From Methylocystis echinoides (GTDB lineage Bacteria; Pseudomonadota; Alphaproteobacteria; Rhizobiales; Beijerinckiaceae): DNA of 64,000 bases. Numbering within the stretch: position 1 is the first letter of the stretch; each line of letters starts with the position of its first letter. Below the pieces are notes generated by a model. It was not told where the DNA came from, did not search any database, and saw nothing but the letters and a program-made list of their open reading frames with translations. The DNA lies in NCBI RefSeq assembly GCF_027923385.1, contig NZ_BSEC01000001.1, forward strand, positions 186,001 through 250,000, given 5' to 3'. Made by a program: the position numbers and the translations under genes. Shown piece after piece: positions 43,810 through 54,009 of this stretch.

Positions 43810-44763
43810 ATGCGCGACCCTTACGACGTTCTCGGCGTACCAAAATCCGCGAGCGCGGCCGACATCAAGAAGGCCTATCGCCAGCTCGCCAAGAAATACC
43901 ATCCCGACCGCAACAGGGATGACGTGAAGGCCAAGGAGCGCTTCGCGGAGATCAACACCGCCTACGAAGTCGTCGGCGACGAGAAAAAGAAGGCCCAGTT
44001 CGACCGGGGCGAGATCGGGCCGGACGGCAAGCCGCGCGGCTTCGAGGGCTTTGGCGCGGGGCCGGGCGGCTTTTCGCGCGCCTGGGGGCGCGGCGCCGGC
44101 GGCGGGCCGGGCGACCAGCATTTCGAATTCAACATGGGCGGCGGCCGGGGCGGCGGGGGCTTCGACCCGAGCGATCTCTTCGCCGATCTCTTCGGCGGCG
44201 GGCGCAAGCGCGCGCAGGGGACGCCGACGCGCGGCGACGATGTCGTCGCCACCGCCACCGTTCCGCTCGAAACCGCCGCGAAAGGCGGTTCGGCGCGGGT
44301 CATCTTGCCGAGCGGCCGCACGCTCGAAGTGAAAGTTCCGGCGGGCGTCGAGGATGGCCAGCAGATCCGCCTGCGCGGGCAGGGCCAGCCGGGGCTGCGC
44401 GGCGGCGAGCCCGGCGACGCGCTGGTGAGCGTGAAGATCGCCGCGCATCCCTTCTTCAGGCTGGAGGGGCGCGACCTGCGCCTCGACCTGCCTGTGACGG
44501 TCTATGAGGCGGCGCTCGGCGCAAAGGTTCCGACGCCGACGCTCGACGGCAAGGTGGAGCTCGCCGTGCCGCCGGGCTCCAACGGCGGCCGCGTGCTGCG
44601 CCTGCGCGGCAAGGGCCTGCCCGCCTCCGACGCCAAGCCGGCGGGCGACCTCTATGTGTCGCTGAAGATCATGCTGCCCGAGGAGCCCGACGCCGAATTC
44701 GAGGCGCGGATGCGGGAGTTGCGCGAGCGGCATCATTACGACCCGCGCCGCAGGATGGGATGA
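43810..44763 (+). CDS. DnaJ-class co-chaperone, CbpA type
   Basis: The 317-residue protein has an N-terminal J domain (residues 1-66) with [11 protein letters not shown] carrying HPD, a Gly/Phe-rich linker ([19 protein letters not shown]), and the two C-terminal substrate-binding domains of DnaJ. The zinc-finger of true DnaJ is absent, which puts it with CbpA/DjlA-like co-chaperones. It should stimulate DnaK ATPase in the cytoplasm. It ends 46 bases from the convergent mutS stop. Confidence 0.92.
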   Translation: MRDPYDVLGVPKSASAADIKKAYRQLAKKYHPDRNRDDVKAKERFAEINTAYEVVGDEKKKAQFDRGEIGPDGKPRGFEGFGAGPGGFSRAWGRGAGGGPGDQHFEFNMGGGRGGGGFDPSDLFADLFGGGRKRAQGTPTRGDDVVATATVPLETAAKGGSARVILPSGRTLEVKVPAGVEDGQQIRLRGQGQPGLRGGEPGDALVSVKIAAHPFFRLEGRDLRLDLPVTVYEAALGAKVPTPTLDGKVELAVPPGSNGGRVLRLRGKGLPASDAKPAGDLYVSLKIMLPEEPDAEFEARMRELRERHHYDPRRRMG

Positions 44764-44808
44764 GGGACAAGGCGGCGGGTTTCACGGCGGCGGGGTTCGG
44801 AGCGGATT

Positions 44809-47466
44809 TCACGCCTTCCGCTTCAACTCGTACAACGCCGCAAGCGCCTCGCGCGGGCTCATCTGATCCGGGTCGACCGCCGCCAGCGCCTCGCGCAGGG
44901 CGTCCTTTGCGGGCGCGGTCTCCGCGACGCGGCTGAAGAGCGGCAGATCGTCGATCAGCGCCTCGACCGGCGCGCGGCGGTCGGCGGCTTCGAGTTCGGC
45001 CAGGATCGACTCGGCGCGCGCGACGACGCTTGCCGGCAGGCCCGCAAGCTGCGCGACATGGACGCCATAGGAGCGATCCGCCGCGCCCGCCACGACCTCG
45101 TGCAGGAACACCACCTCGCCCGCGTGATCGGTCACCTTCATGGTCAGATTGACGAGCCGGCCCATGCGTTTCGCGAGCTGGGTCAGCTCGTGGAAATGCG
45201 TGGCGAAGATCGCGCGCGACCGATTGACCTCATGCAGATGCTCGATCGTCGCCCAGGCGATCGAGAGGCCGTCAAAGGTCGCCGTGCCGCGGCCGATCTC
45301 ATCCAGAATGACGAGCGAGCGCGGCGTCGCGCAATTGAGGATGGCCGCGGTCTCGACCATTTCGACCATGAAGGTCGAGCGCCCGCGCGCGAGATCGTCC
45401 GAGGCGCCGACGCGCGAGAAGAGCCGGTCGACCACGCCGATGCGCGCCGCCGACGCCGGCACATAGGAGCCCGCCTGCGCGAGCAGCGCGATGATCGCGT
45501 TCTGGCGCAGAAAGGTCGATTTGCCGGCCATGTTCGGACCGGTCACGACCGCAATGCGCCCGGCGCGCGCGCCGGAAAGATCACAGTCGTTGGGCGCGAA
45601 GGCCTTGCCCTGTGCGTGAAGCGACGCCTCAACGACGGGATGGCGACCGCCGGCGATGCAGAAGTCGAGCGAGGCGTCGACCTGCGGCCGCGTCCAGTTG
45701 CGCTTTTCCGCGACCGCGGCGAGCGCCGTGAACACATCGAGACGCGCGAAGGCCTCGGCGAGCCGTTGCAGGGCCTCGGCGCGCGCGAGCACGGCGCTGG
45801 CGAGCCTGTCGAAAATCGCGAGCTCGCGCGCCAGCGCGCGATCGGCGGCGGAGGCGATGCGGCTTTGCAGTTCGACAAGTTCGCGCGTCGAGAACCGCAT
45901 GGCGTCGGCCATGGTCTGACGATGCGTGAAACTTTCGTCGAAAGGCGGACGCAGCAGCTTCTCGCCCTGCGCCGCAGGCACTTCGAGGAAGTAGCCCAGA
46001 AAATTGTTATGCTTGATCCTGAGCTTCACGCCCGTCGCGTCGGCGTAGCGGTTTTGCAGCGAGGCGATCACGACGCGGCTTTCGTCGCGCAGGGCGCGCG
46101 CCTCGTCGAGTTCGCCGTCGCAGCCCTCGCGGATGAAATCGCCATTGCGCCGGTCGAGCGGCACGCTGTCCTTGAGGCTCACCGCAATGTCGCTGGCGAG
46201 CGCGAGATCGGCGCTGGCGAGCGTCTCGACATCGCGCGCGATTTCCGCTGGCGCGCTTTTGTCCTCGAACAGTCCGGCGATGTCGCGCGCCGCCATGAGC
46301 CCCGCGCCGACGGCGGCGAGATCGCGCGGGCCGCCGCGTTGCAGCGCGAGGCGCGAGACCGCGCGCGCGAGATCGGGCGCGCGCGCAAGTCTTGCCCGCA
46401 GATCGGCGCGTCTCTCCGGCCGGTCGAGAAAGAAGGCGACCGCGTCGAGACGCGCGCCGATCAAGGCCGGATCGGTCGAGGGCGCGGCGAGCCGTTCCGC
46501 GAGAAGCCGCGCGCCCGCCGATGTGACGGTGAGATCGACGACCGACAGCAGCGATCCGTCGCGCGCGCCCGACAGCGTGCGCGCGATTTCGAGATTGGCG
46601 CGGGTCGCGGCGTCGATGTCGAGCGTCGCGCTTTCACGCAGCGAGACCGGCCGCGACAGCGCCGGCCGGCTCCCCTTCTGCGTGCGCTCGACGTAAAGGA
46701 TCGCGCTCGCGGCGGCGGCAAGCTCGGCGGCGCTCAGCGCGCCAAAACCTTCAAGCGTGGCGACGGCGTAAAAATCCATCAGCCGCCGCCCGGCGTCGCC
46801 CGCCTCGCGACCGAGCGGCGTCACCGGCGCGTCGAGATTGGCGAACAGCTCCGACAGATCGCGCACAAGACTTTCAGGCGCGACGATCTCGCGCGGCTCC
46901 AGCCGGGCCAGCAGGGACGAAAGGTCGGCGGCCGCGCAATCGGCGACGGTGAAGGCGCCTGTCGAAATATCGAGGCTCGCGACGCCATAACGCCAGGTCG
47001 CGTCGTCCTCGCGGACGCGGGCGACCGCGGCGAAGGCGTTGGCGCGGGCGGGATCGAGCAGCGCGTCCTCGGTGATGGTGCCGGGCGTGACGAGCCGCGT
47101 GACGCCCCGTTTCACAACCGATTTGGCGCCGCGCTTCCTGGCCTCCGCCGGGTCCTCGATCTGCTCGCAGACGGCGACGCGATGGCCGAGCGCGATGAGT
47201 TTTTGCAGATAGTCGTTGGCGCGCTCGACCGGCACGCCGCACATGGGGATATCCTCGCCCAGATGCTTGCCGCGCTTCGTCAGCATGATGCCGAGCGCAC
47301 GGGCGGCGACTTCGGCGTCATCGAAGAACAATTCGTAGAAATCGCCCATGCGGTAGAAGAGCAGGCAATCCGTATTGGCCGCCTTGATCTCGATATATTG
47401 CGCGATCATGGGCGTCGCGCGCGCGGCCTCGCCGGCGCGGGCCTGATCCTGGGCTTTCTCGGTCAT
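44809..47466 (-). CDS. mutS: DNA mismatch repair protein MutS
   Basis: A full-length 885-residue MutS. The mismatch-reading motif F-x-E is in [14 protein letters not shown] near the N-terminus, preceded by [12 protein letters not shown]. The ATPase has Walker [41 protein letters not shown], and Walker [17 protein letters not shown], then FATHFHELT. It binds mispairs and recruits MutL. The IS element lies 74-94 bases upstream of its start, outside the gene but close to the promoter. Confidence 0.97.
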   Translation of the reverse strand: MTEKAQDQARAGEAARATPMIAQYIEIKAANTDCLLFYRMGDFYELFFDDAEVAARALGIMLTKRGKHLGEDIPMCGVPVERANDYLQKLIALGHRVAVCEQIEDPAEARKRGAKSVVKRGVTRLVTPGTITEDALLDPARANAFAAVARVREDDATWRYGVASLDISTGAFTVADCAAADLSSLLARLEPREIVAPESLVRDLSELFANLDAPVTPLGREAGDAGRRLMDFYAVATLEGFGALSAAELAAAASAILYVERTQKGSRPALSRPVSLRESATLDIDAATRANLEIARTLSGARDGSLLSVVDLTVTSAGARLLAERLAAPSTDPALIGARLDAVAFFLDRPERRADLRARLARAPDLARAVSRLALQRGGPRDLAAVGAGLMAARDIAGLFEDKSAPAEIARDVETLASADLALASDIAVSLKDSVPLDRRNGDFIREGCDGELDEARALRDESRVVIASLQNRYADATGVKLRIKHNNFLGYFLEVPAAQGEKLLRPPFDESFTHRQTMADAMRFSTRELVELQSRIASAADRALARELAIFDRLASAVLARAEALQRLAEAFARLDVFTALAAVAEKRNWTRPQVDASLDFCIAGGRHPVVEASLHAQGKAFAPNDCDLSGARAGRIAVVTGPNMAGKSTFLRQNAIIALLAQAGSYVPASAARIGVVDRLFSRVGASDDLARGRSTFMVEMVETAAILNCATPRSLVILDEIGRGTATFDGLSIAWATIEHLHEVNRSRAIFATHFHELTQLAKRMGRLVNLTMKVTDHAGEVVFLHEVVAGAADRSYGVHVAQLAGLPASVVARAESILAELEAADRRAPVEALIDDLPLFSRVAETAPAKDALREALAAVDPDQMSPREALAALYELKRKA

Positions 47467-47539
47467 GACGCGAGTTTAGCCGCGCGCCGGTCCCGGCGCC
47501 ACGCCGGCTCCGATCATGGCTGTGGAACGCGCGCAAAAA

Positions 47540-47559
47540 AGCCCCGGAAATCCGGGGCC
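47540..47559. repeat. Target-site duplication of the IS element, left copy
   Basis: AGCCCCGGAAATCCGGGGCC is identical to 49085-49104. It is itself an inverted repeat and, with the A-run before it (47535-47540), forms a terminator on the minus strand. Confidence 0.85.
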
Positions 47560-49084
47560 CAGACCACTGACAAACCCCCGTCATTTTTTGGCGGGGGTTT
47601 TTAATTTGGTGTCGGGCGGTCTGAGGTGTCGGATTTGTTGTCGGGTGAGGATGTCTTGGCCTGTCAGGCGGGCCTTGGCTCTGCCCTGCTGGCGGTCAGG
47701 AGGGCGATTTTCTTCATATTCTGCGCGGCGGCGAGCAGACATTGCCACCGCACCCGCAAAAGTCCCCGGAACCTCGCATAGCGGTGGCCGAAGAGCTGCT
47801 TGGCGTCGGCGAAAGAGCGCTCGACCGTCTCCTTGCGGCGTTTGTAGATGAACCTGCCTTCGGTCGTGAGGCGATGGGCGTCGACCCGATCGCGCGCGTC
47901 CTGCCAGACATGGCGGGTGATGGCGCGCTCGGCCTTGGCGTTGCCGGTGCAGGAGGAAAGCAGCGGACAGGCGCGGCACTGATCCGGGTCCGACGTGTAA
48001 TGGCGGTAGCCTGTGCGGTCGGTCGTGGCGTAGGTCAGCGCCTGGCCCTGTGGGCAGCGGTAGACGTCGGCCTCGGCGTCATATTTGAAGGCGCTCTTGC
48101 GCATCATGCCGGGCCTGGGCGGCGTCGGGTTGCGATAACCCGTCACCCCGTAAAGCCCGCGATCCTCCAGACCCTTGGCGATGCCCGCCGTGGCGTAGCC
48201 CGCGTCCAGCCCCACCGCCCGCACATCGAGATCGAACCGTTCCCGCTGCCGGTCGAGCCGCGTCAGATAGACGATGCTGTCATGCACATTCGCCGGCGTC
48301 GCAAAACTGTCCAGGATGATGCCGTGACGCCCGTCCACCGTGCGGTGATCGAGATAGAAGAAGCCCTTCGGCTTCCCATCCCGCACCATGTAGCCGCTCT
48401 CGGGATCCGTGCGGGAAACCTTGGTTTCGACCACCGGCGGCTGGCGCTTCTTCTCCGGCAAAGGCTTCCTGCCATGCGCGGCGCGATCTTCCTCGACCGC
48501 CGCGTCCAGCGCCGCCCAATAGTCGGCCCGCGACTTCTCGACCATGGCCTTGTCGAACCTGTTCCTGTTGGCGGAGGCCTTCAGATGGGTCGAGTCGGTG
48601 TAGAGAACCTTCCCCGACACGAAGCCCCGCGCCATCGCCTGCTCGACAATGCGGTCGAAAATGTCCTGTGCGACGCTCTCGTCCTGAAAGCGGCGGCGGC
48701 GGTTCTGGCTCAGGGTCGAGGCGTCGAAGACCTTGTCTGTCAGCTTCAGCCGCAGGAACCAGCGATAGGCGACATTGACCTCGATCTCGCGCACGAGCTG
48801 GCGCTCCGAGCGCACGCCGAACAGATAGCCAATGAACAGCGCCTTGAACATCAGCGTCGGATCGAGCGGCGGCCGCCCGTTGTCCGGGCAGTAAAGACCC
48901 GCCACACGATCATGGATGAACGAGAAATCGACCGCCGCCTCGATCTTGCGAAGCAGGTGATCAGCGGGGACAAGCTCATCGAGCGTCACCATCTCGAGCG
49001 CTGTCTGTTCGGGGCCGGGCTTGCGAAGCATGATCCAGTGAATCAAAAACCCCCGGCTCACGCCAGGGGTTTGTCAGCAGTCTG
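47560..49084. mobile_element. IS1182-family insertion sequence, complete
   Basis: The element is 1525 bp with terminal inverted repeats CAGACCACTGACAAACCCC (47560-47578) and the complement of GGGGTTTGTCAGCAGTCTG (49066-49084), matching at 17 of 19 positions. It carries one transposase gene. Just inside each repeat lies a hairpin with T-run (AAACCCCCG...CGGGGGTTTTT at the left), which would insulate it from outside transcription. Exact 20-bp target duplications flank it, so it looks recently inserted and probably active. Confidence 0.9.
47664..49031 (-). CDS. Transposase, IS1182 family
   Basis: From the ATG at 49031 the protein has 455 residues; a GTG at 49061 would add ten. The N-terminal domain reads PADHLLRKIEAAVDFSFI and FKALFIGYLFGVRSERQLVREIEVNVAYRWFL, the DUF772-like region of IS1182/IS5-group transposases. 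The catalytic DDE core starts with LYTDSTHLKASAN, continues with VGLDAGYAT, and the Glu lies in ETVERSFADAKQLFGHRYARFRG. A Cys cluster (CPQGQ, DQCRACPLLSSC) fits the zinc-ribbon insert of the family. No frameshift or stop is seen. Confidence 0.92.
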   Translation of the reverse strand: MLRKPGPEQTALEMVTLDELVPADHLLRKIEAAVDFSFIHDRVAGLYCPDNGRPPLDPTLMFKALFIGYLFGVRSERQLVREIEVNVAYRWFLRLKLTDKVFDASTLSQNRRRRFQDESVAQDIFDRIVEQAMARGFVSGKVLYTDSTHLKASANRNRFDKAMVEKSRADYWAALDAAVEEDRAAHGRKPLPEKKRQPPVVETKVSRTDPESGYMVRDGKPKGFFYLDHRTVDGRHGIILDSFATPANVHDSIVYLTRLDRQRERFDLDVRAVGLDAGYATAGIAKGLEDRGLYGVTGYRNPTPPRPGMMRKSAFKYDAEADVYRCPQGQALTYATTDRTGYRHYTSDPDQCRACPLLSSCTGNAKAERAITRHVWQDARDRVDAHRLTTEGRFIYKRRKETVERSFADAKQLFGHRYARFRGLLRVRWQCLLAAAQNMKKIALLTASRAEPRPA

Positions 49085-49104
49085 AGCCCCGGAAATCCGG
49101 GGCC
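49085..49104. repeat. Target-site duplication, right copy, and terminator
   Basis: AGCCCCGGAAATCCGGGGCC again, 18 bases after the stop of the 24-residue gene at 49123-49197. It still provides a hairpin directly after that operon. Confidence 0.85.
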
Positions 49105-49122
49105 TTTCGCCGTCCCGCGCTG

Positions 49123-49197
49123 TTATCGCCACAGCGCCAGAAGGATGATGATGGGGATTGGCACGCCGAGCAGCCAGAGTAGAACCGAACGACCCAT
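49123..49197 (-). CDS. 24-residue membrane peptide
   Basis: Too short for usual gene calls but well supported: ATG at 49197 preceded by AGGAGG at ideal distance, TAA at 49125-49123. The peptide starts MGRSVLLWLLGVPIPIII and is one hydrophobic helix with a basic N-terminus and a C-terminal Trp-Arg. Closely similar short peptides with the core LLGVPIPII occur in many rhizobia. It lies 9 bases after the stop of the 321-residue membrane-protein gene, within one operon. Function unknown. Confidence 0.75.
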   Translation of the reverse strand: MGRSVLLWLLGVPIPIIILLALWR

Positions 49198-49206
49198 TGT
49201 CGCCTC

Positions 49207-50172
49207 CTAAAAGCGCATCAGCGCCGACAGACCGATATTTTCGTCACGATGGCGGCCGCCGAGCGCCGCGCCGCCCCAGGCCGAGGCCGCCGCGAGCAGC
49301 ATGGCGGCGGCGGCGATGAAGCTCGCCAGAATCCCCGCCTTGCGGGCCTTGTCCGCCGTCTCCTTGGCCTTCGCATTGTCGTCGCGCACCTGCTGCGTCA
49401 GCGCATCGACGCGATTGCGCGCCTCCTGCGGCGAAACGCCTTCGGACGACAGCACGCTTTGCAGCCAGCTCCGGTCTTCCTGGCTGATCTCGCCGGTCGC
49501 CTGACCGCGCGCGACGATGCGCGAAACGATCTGGCGGGTGTCGGCGATATTGGGAGCCGGCGCCGGCGCCGCGGCGAAACGCCCGCCGCCGCCGGTCGCG
49601 CCCGTTGCGCCCATGCGCATCGTCCCGTCGCCGCGCATCAGCGCATCCACCCGGTAATCGACCGGATTCGTCACCCCGGCCTTCTGCGCCTGCTCCTTCG
49701 CCGCATCGACGCCGGCCTTGCCGATGTCATAGAGCGAGGAGCCCGCCGCGAAGGCGATGATCAGCATCGACGTCGCCCAGACGACGAGCCCGTGCGCGCC
49801 GTCGCGCACTTCCGCCTCGTCGCGCGGCATGTCGATATTGCGGCGGCGCAGGCGCCCGCAGACATAGCCGCCCGCCGCATAGCTCGCGACCGTCACCCAC
49901 AGCACCCACAGCGCCAGCGCGATGGCGTGGGTCATGGGCGAGGCGCCCTGATAGGGCGAGGCGAGCGACAGGCCGATGCCGGACCCGAAGGCGGCCATGA
50001 CGAAGACGATGGCCGTCGCCACCGCCACGCCGGCGAGAATCGCGCCCCAGTCGACGGCAGTGAAGCGCGACAGACCAAGGCCCTCGCCGCGCGCCCCATC
50101 GATTCTTGCCGCCTCGACTCTTGCGGCCTCGGCGGACCCCGGCGGCATGCCGCTACGAATGACGTCTGTCAT
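49207..50172 (-). CDS. Membrane protein, PhnA-like annotation group
   Basis: The 321-residue protein has TM helices near residues 42-68 (VDWGAILAGVAVATAIVFVMAAFGSGIGLSL), 83-105, 130-150 and 283-305. A periplasmic or cytoplasmic loop of about 130 residues (150-280) is Ala/Gly/Asp-rich and includes a helical part, ISQEDRSWLQSVLSSEGVSPQEARNRVDALTQQV. Similar proteins in rhizobia are sometimes labelled PhnA-like, but nothing links them to phosphonate use. It is flanked by two 24-residue membrane peptides, with 9- and 10-base gaps. Confidence 0.8.
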   Translation of the reverse strand: MTDVIRSGMPPGSAEAARVEAARIDGARGEGLGLSRFTAVDWGAILAGVAVATAIVFVMAAFGSGIGLSLASPYQGASPMTHAIALALWVLWVTVASYAAGGYVCGRLRRRNIDMPRDEAEVRDGAHGLVVWATSMLIIAFAAGSSLYDIGKAGVDAAKEQAQKAGVTNPVDYRVDALMRGDGTMRMGATGATGGGGRFAAAPAPAPNIADTRQIVSRIVARGQATGEISQEDRSWLQSVLSSEGVSPQEARNRVDALTQQVRDDNAKAKETADKARKAGILASFIAAAAMLLAAASAWGGAALGGRHRDENIGLSALMRF

Positions 50173-50182
50173 GGCCGACCTC

Positions 50183-50257
50183 CTACCGCAGACCGAGAAG
50201 GGAAAGGATCGCCATGACGATCACGAGCAATCCGACAAGATAGATAATGCTGTTCAT
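50183..50257 (-). CDS. 24-residue membrane peptide, operon start
   Basis: ATG at 50257 after CAAGGAGGCGGCG, stop at 50185-50183. The peptide begins MNSIIYLVGLLVIVMAILSL and is a single helix with almost no charge until the last residues (Leu-Arg). Such short peptides with YLVGLLVIVMAIL are frequent in alphaproteobacteria and generally missed or called hypothetical. It opens the operon with the 321-residue protein and the second short peptide. Confidence 0.75.
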   Translation of the reverse strand: MNSIIYLVGLLVIVMAILSLLGLR

Positions 50258-50432
50258 CGCCGCCTCCTTGCGGGCGCGCGCCACGCCCCCGTGTCCATGC
50301 CCGAGAGCGCCGGTAACCCGGGGTGGACGCGAATGTTCCAGCGAGAGGCCAGCGGAAACCTTGTGAAGCTTCGCGCTTGCGCGGTAATGTTGCGGCGCAA
50401 CAGGCGCGACGGCGGGAAAGGCCCTCATCACC

Positions 50433-52715
50433 ATGGCGACAGACAAACCGACGGGCCAGGAGCGCCCGGTGTTTTCGGACAAGGAGGCGCTCCTCTTCCA
50501 TTCGCGCGGGCGTCCCGGCAAGCTCGCCGTCGTCTCGACCAAGCCCATGGCGACCCAGCGCGATCTATCGCTCGCCTATTCGCCGGGCGTCGCCGCGCCG
50601 GTGCTCGCGATCGCGAAAGAGCCCTCGCTCGCCTATGACTACACGACGCGCGGCAATATGGTCGCGGTGATCACCAATGGCACCGCCATTCTCGGCCTCG
50701 GCGATCTCGGGCCGCTTGCCGCGAAGCCGGTGATGGAAGGCAAGGCCGCGCTGTTCAAGCGTTTCGCCGACATCGATTCGATCGATCTCGAGGTCGATAC
50801 GAAGGAAGTCGACGATTTCGTCAACGCCGTGCGCTACCTCGGCCCCTCCTTCGGCGGCATCAATCTCGAAGACATCAAGGCCCCGGAATGTTTCGTCATC
50901 GAGGAGCGCCTGCGCGACCTCATGGACATTCCCGTCTTCCATGACGACCAGCACGGCACGGCGATCATTTCCTCAGCCGGCCTTCTCAACGCGCTGCTGC
51001 TGACGGGACGCGACATCAAGGACGCGAAGCTCGTCTGCAACGGCGCCGGCGCCGCCGGCATCGCCTGCCTCGATCTCGCCAAGGCGCTGGGCTTCGACGC
51101 GCGCAACGTCACGCTCTGCGACACCAAGGGCGTCGTCTATCGCGGGCGCGAAGCCGGCATGAACCAGTGGAAGAGCGCGCACGCCGTCGAGACCAAGGCG
51201 CGCACGCTGGCCGAGGCGCTGGAAGGCGCCGACATCTTTTTCGGCCTGTCGGTCAAGGGCGCGCTCACGCCGGAAATGCTCGCCACCATGGCGCCCGATC
51301 CGATCATCTTCGCCATGGCCAATCCCGATCCCGAGATCACGCCGGAAGAAGCGCGCGCGGCGCGGCCCGACGCCATCATCGCCACGGGACGGTCGGACTA
51401 CCCCAACCAGGTCAACAATGTTCTGGGGTTCCCCTATATCTTTCGCGGCGCGCTCGACGTGCGGGCGAAGACCATCAACATGGAGATGAAGATCGCCGCC
51501 GTGCGCGCGCTCGCCGATCTCGCCCGCGAGGACGTGCCGGACGAAGTCGCCAACGCCTATCGCGGCGCGCGGCCGCGCTTCGGGCGCGACTATCTCATCC
51601 CCGCGCCCTTCGATCCGCGCCTCATCTCGGTGGTGCCGCCGGCGGTGGCGCGCGCGGCGATGGACTCGGGCGTCGCGCGCCATCCGATCGTCGACATGAA
51701 GGCCTATCGACACGAATTGTCGGCGCGACGCGATCCGATCGCCGGCCTGATGCAGACGATCCACGAGCGCGTGCGGCGCGAGCCCAAGCGCGTCGTCTTC
51801 GCCGAGGGCGAGGAGCAGCAGGTCATCCGCGCCGCCGTGGCCTATGTGAATCAGGGACTGGGCGAGGCGATCCTCGTCGGCCGCGAGGACCGCGTGAAGG
51901 CGTCGGCCGCCGCCGCCGGCGTGGAACTCGTCGCCGGCATCGAGATCCACAACGCCAAACTCTCGAACCGCAACGCGGTCTATGCGCAATTCCTGTTCGA
52001 GCGCCTCCAGCGCAAGGGCTTTCTGCTGCGCGACTGTCAGCGCCTCATCAATCAGGACCGCAATCATTTCGCCGCCGCCATGGTCGCGCGCGGCGACGCC
52101 GACGCCATGGTCACCGGCGTGACGCGCAATTTCTCCAATGCGCTCGAAGAAGTGCGCCGCGTCGTCGACCAGAAGCCGGGCCATCGGGTGATCGGCGTCT
52201 CGCTGATCATCGCCAAGGGCCGCGTCGTGGTCGTCGCCGATACCGCGATCACCGAACTGCCCGAGGCTGAGGAACTTGCCGAGATCGCCATCGAGGCGGC
52301 GGGCGTCGCGCGCCGCATCGGGCTCGTGCCGCGCGTCGCCATGCTGGCCTTCTCGACCTTCGGCTATCCGCCGGGGGAACGCACGGCGCGCGTGCATCAG
52401 GCGGTGCGGGTGCTCGACCAGCGCCGCGTCGATTTCGAATATGAGGGCGAGATGGGCGCGGACATCGCGCTCAACAAGGAGCTGATGAGCGCCTATCCGT
52501 TCTCGCGTCTGAAGGACACGGCCAATGTGCTGATCATGCCGGCGTTCCACTCGGCGGCGATCTCGACCAAGATGCTTCAGGAGCTTGGCGACGCCACCGT
52601 GCTCGGCCCGCTGATCGTCGGCCTCGACAAGCCGGTCCAGATCGTCCAGCTCGGCGCGACCGATACGGAGCTCGTGAATATGGCGGCGATCGCGGCGTTC
52701 GGGATCGGGGGGTGA
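50433..52715 (+). CDS. maeB: NADP-dependent malic enzyme with phosphotransacetylase-like domain
   Basis: This 760-residue fusion has a malic enzyme part, residues 1 to about 430, followed by a PTA/PTB-like domain to the end. The first part shows [53 protein letters not shown] and the dinucleotide motif [16 protein letters not shown]. The second part ([24 protein letters not shown]...) is the regulatory domain thought to bind acetyl-CoA. It decarboxylates malate to pyruvate, making NADPH. Its neighbours do not form an obvious operon; a CATTGCGA-type repeat follows directly. Confidence 0.95.
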   Translation: MATDKPTGQERPVFSDKEALLFHSRGRPGKLAVVSTKPMATQRDLSLAYSPGVAAPVLAIAKEPSLAYDYTTRGNMVAVITNGTAILGLGDLGPLAAKPVMEGKAALFKRFADIDSIDLEVDTKEVDDFVNAVRYLGPSFGGINLEDIKAPECFVIEERLRDLMDIPVFHDDQHGTAIISSAGLLNALLLTGRDIKDAKLVCNGAGAAGIACLDLAKALGFDARNVTLCDTKGVVYRGREAGMNQWKSAHAVETKARTLAEALEGADIFFGLSVKGALTPEMLATMAPDPIIFAMANPDPEITPEEARAARPDAIIATGRSDYPNQVNNVLGFPYIFRGALDVRAKTINMEMKIAAVRALADLAREDVPDEVANAYRGARPRFGRDYLIPAPFDPRLISVVPPAVARAAMDSGVARHPIVDMKAYRHELSARRDPIAGLMQTIHERVRREPKRVVFAEGEEQQVIRAAVAYVNQGLGEAILVGREDRVKASAAAAGVELVAGIEIHNAKLSNRNAVYAQFLFERLQRKGFLLRDCQRLINQDRNHFAAAMVARGDADAMVTGVTRNFSNALEEVRRVVDQKPGHRVIGVSLIIAKGRVVVVADTAITELPEAEELAEIAIEAAGVARRIGLVPRVAMLAFSTFGYPPGERTARVHQAVRVLDQRRVDFEYEGEMGADIALNKELMSAYPFSRLKDTANVLIMPAFHSAAISTKMLQELGDATVLGPLIVGLDKPVQIVQLGATDTELVNMAAIAAFGIGG

Positions 52716-52723
52716 GCACCGCG

Positions 52724-52807
52724 CCCGTCATTGCGAGGAGCGCAGCGACGAAGCAATCCAGAGCCGTGGCGTGGCTCTGGATTGCTTCGCTTCGCTCGCA
52801 ATGACGG
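52724..52807. repeat. Dispersed palindromic repeat, CATTGCGA family, copy 3
   Basis: CCCGTCATTGCGAGGAGCGC...AAGCAATCCAGAGCC and, inverted, GGCTCTGGATTGCTTCG...CTCGCAATGACGG. Near-perfect long hairpin between convergent maeB and hbd genes. Confidence 0.88.
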
Positions 52808-52830
52808 TTGTAAGATAAAGCAGGAGGCTT

Positions 52831-53712
52831 TTACCGCGTCGGCGTCGGCGTGCCGCTGCGATAGTCGTAGAAGCCGCGCTGCGTCTTCTTGCCGAGCCAG
52901 CCGGCCTCGACATATTTCACCAGCAGCGGGCAGGGGCGGTATTTCGTGTCCGCCAGACCCTCATGGAGCACCTGCATCACCGACAGGCAGGTGTCGAGGC
53001 CAATGAAATCGGCAAGCTGCAGCGGACCCATCGGATGATTGGCGCCGAGCCGCATGGCTGTGTCGATGGCTTCGACCGACCCCACGCCCTCGTAGAGCGT
53101 ATAGATGGCCTCATTGATCATCGGCAGCAGGATGCGGTTGACGATGAAGGCCGGGAAATCCTCGGCGACCGTCACCGTCTTGCCGAGCTTCATGCAGAAG
53201 GCCTTGGCCTCTTCGAAGGTGGCGTCGTCGGTCGCAATGCCGCGGATGAGTTCGACGAGCGCCATGCGCGGCACCGGATTCATGAAATGAATGCCGATGA
53301 AGCGCTCCGGTCGGCCGGTGATGGCGGCGAGCCGCGTGATCGAGATGGAGGAGGTGTTGGAAGCGATGATGCCGTCGGGCTTCACCACCAGCGCGACATC
53401 GGCGAGGATCTTGCGCTTGACCTCTTCATTCTCGGTCGCGGCCTCGATCACGATGTCGCAATCGCGCAAATCCTGAATCGCCGCCGCGCCCGATACATGC
53501 GGAAGAGCGGCCTCGACGGCGTCGGCGGCGAGGAAGCCACGCTCGACCGACTTCTTCATCTGGACGCCAATATCCTTGACGCCCGCCTCGATGCGCTCGG
53601 ACGTCACGTCATTGAGGGCGACGTCCAGTCCCGACAGCGCGCAGACATGCGCAATGCCCTTGCCCATCTGGCCCGCGCCGATGACGCCCACTTTGCGAAT
53701 TTCGAAGCTCAT
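52831..53712 (-). CDS. 3-hydroxybutyryl-CoA dehydrogenase
   Basis: From the ATG at 53712 (MSFEIRKVGVIGAGQMGKGIAH) the protein has 293 residues. GxGxxG binds NAD(P); ASNTSSISIT and IGIHFMNPVPRMALVELI (with the catalytic His) follow, and HPMGPLQLADFIGLDTCLSV closes the substrate site. It interconverts acetoacetyl-CoA and 3-hydroxybutyryl-CoA, in fatty-acid or polyhydroxybutyrate/butanoate metabolism. A frame to 53949 runs through the repeat and is rejected. etfBA lies just upstream, a common pairing. Confidence 0.93.
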   Translation of the reverse strand: MSFEIRKVGVIGAGQMGKGIAHVCALSGLDVALNDVTSERIEAGVKDIGVQMKKSVERGFLAADAVEAALPHVSGAAAIQDLRDCDIVIEAATENEEVKRKILADVALVVKPDGIIASNTSSISITRLAAITGRPERFIGIHFMNPVPRMALVELIRGIATDDATFEEAKAFCMKLGKTVTVAEDFPAFIVNRILLPMINEAIYTLYEGVGSVEAIDTAMRLGANHPMGPLQLADFIGLDTCLSVMQVLHEGLADTKYRPCPLLVKYVEAGWLGKKTQRGFYDYRSGTPTPTR

Positions 53713-53874
53713 TTCGAACACCTGGCGAGTGAACCGCCCATCTTGGGCGGACGGCTGCGATGCAATTGCGGCCACGTTGCAGTGCAATATAACGCGCGTT
53801 CGTGTCGAATGGAAACCAGCAAGGTTTAAATAGTTGCGGTTGGGGGGTGAGGTCGGCGGGCGGGTCTGACGCCC

Positions 53875-53999
53875 CGCGACCCCCTCCCTGTCCCTCCCCC
53901 GCAAGCGGGAGAGGGGACGCTCACGAGTCACCTTCTCGATGAAGGCCACGATCTACTCCCTCTCCCGCGAAGCGGGGGAGGGTTGGGGAGGGGGCCTCT
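53875..53999. repeat. Two-armed palindromic repeat, CCCTCTCCCGC family
   Basis: CCCTCCCCCGCAAGCGGGAG... and CCCTCTCCCGCGAAGCGGGG... around CACCTTCTCGATGAAGGCCA. It fills the space between hbd and etfA. Confidence 0.85.
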
Positions 54000-54009
54000 C
54001 GACCCCCGC

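Noticed and set aside
45058..47604. 848-codon open frame on the plus strand
   Set aside because: Antisense shadow of mutS, whose motifs are unmistakable; the shadow has no recognisable fold.
53713..53949. N-terminal extension of the 3-hydroxybutyryl-CoA dehydrogenase
   Set aside because: The in-frame stretch translates the palindromic repeat; the family N-terminus starts at MSFEIRKVGVIG.
37576..54000. Regular repeats as a possible CRISPR array
   Set aside because: The repeats are single two-armed palindromes kilobases apart, with no spacer ladder and no cas genes.
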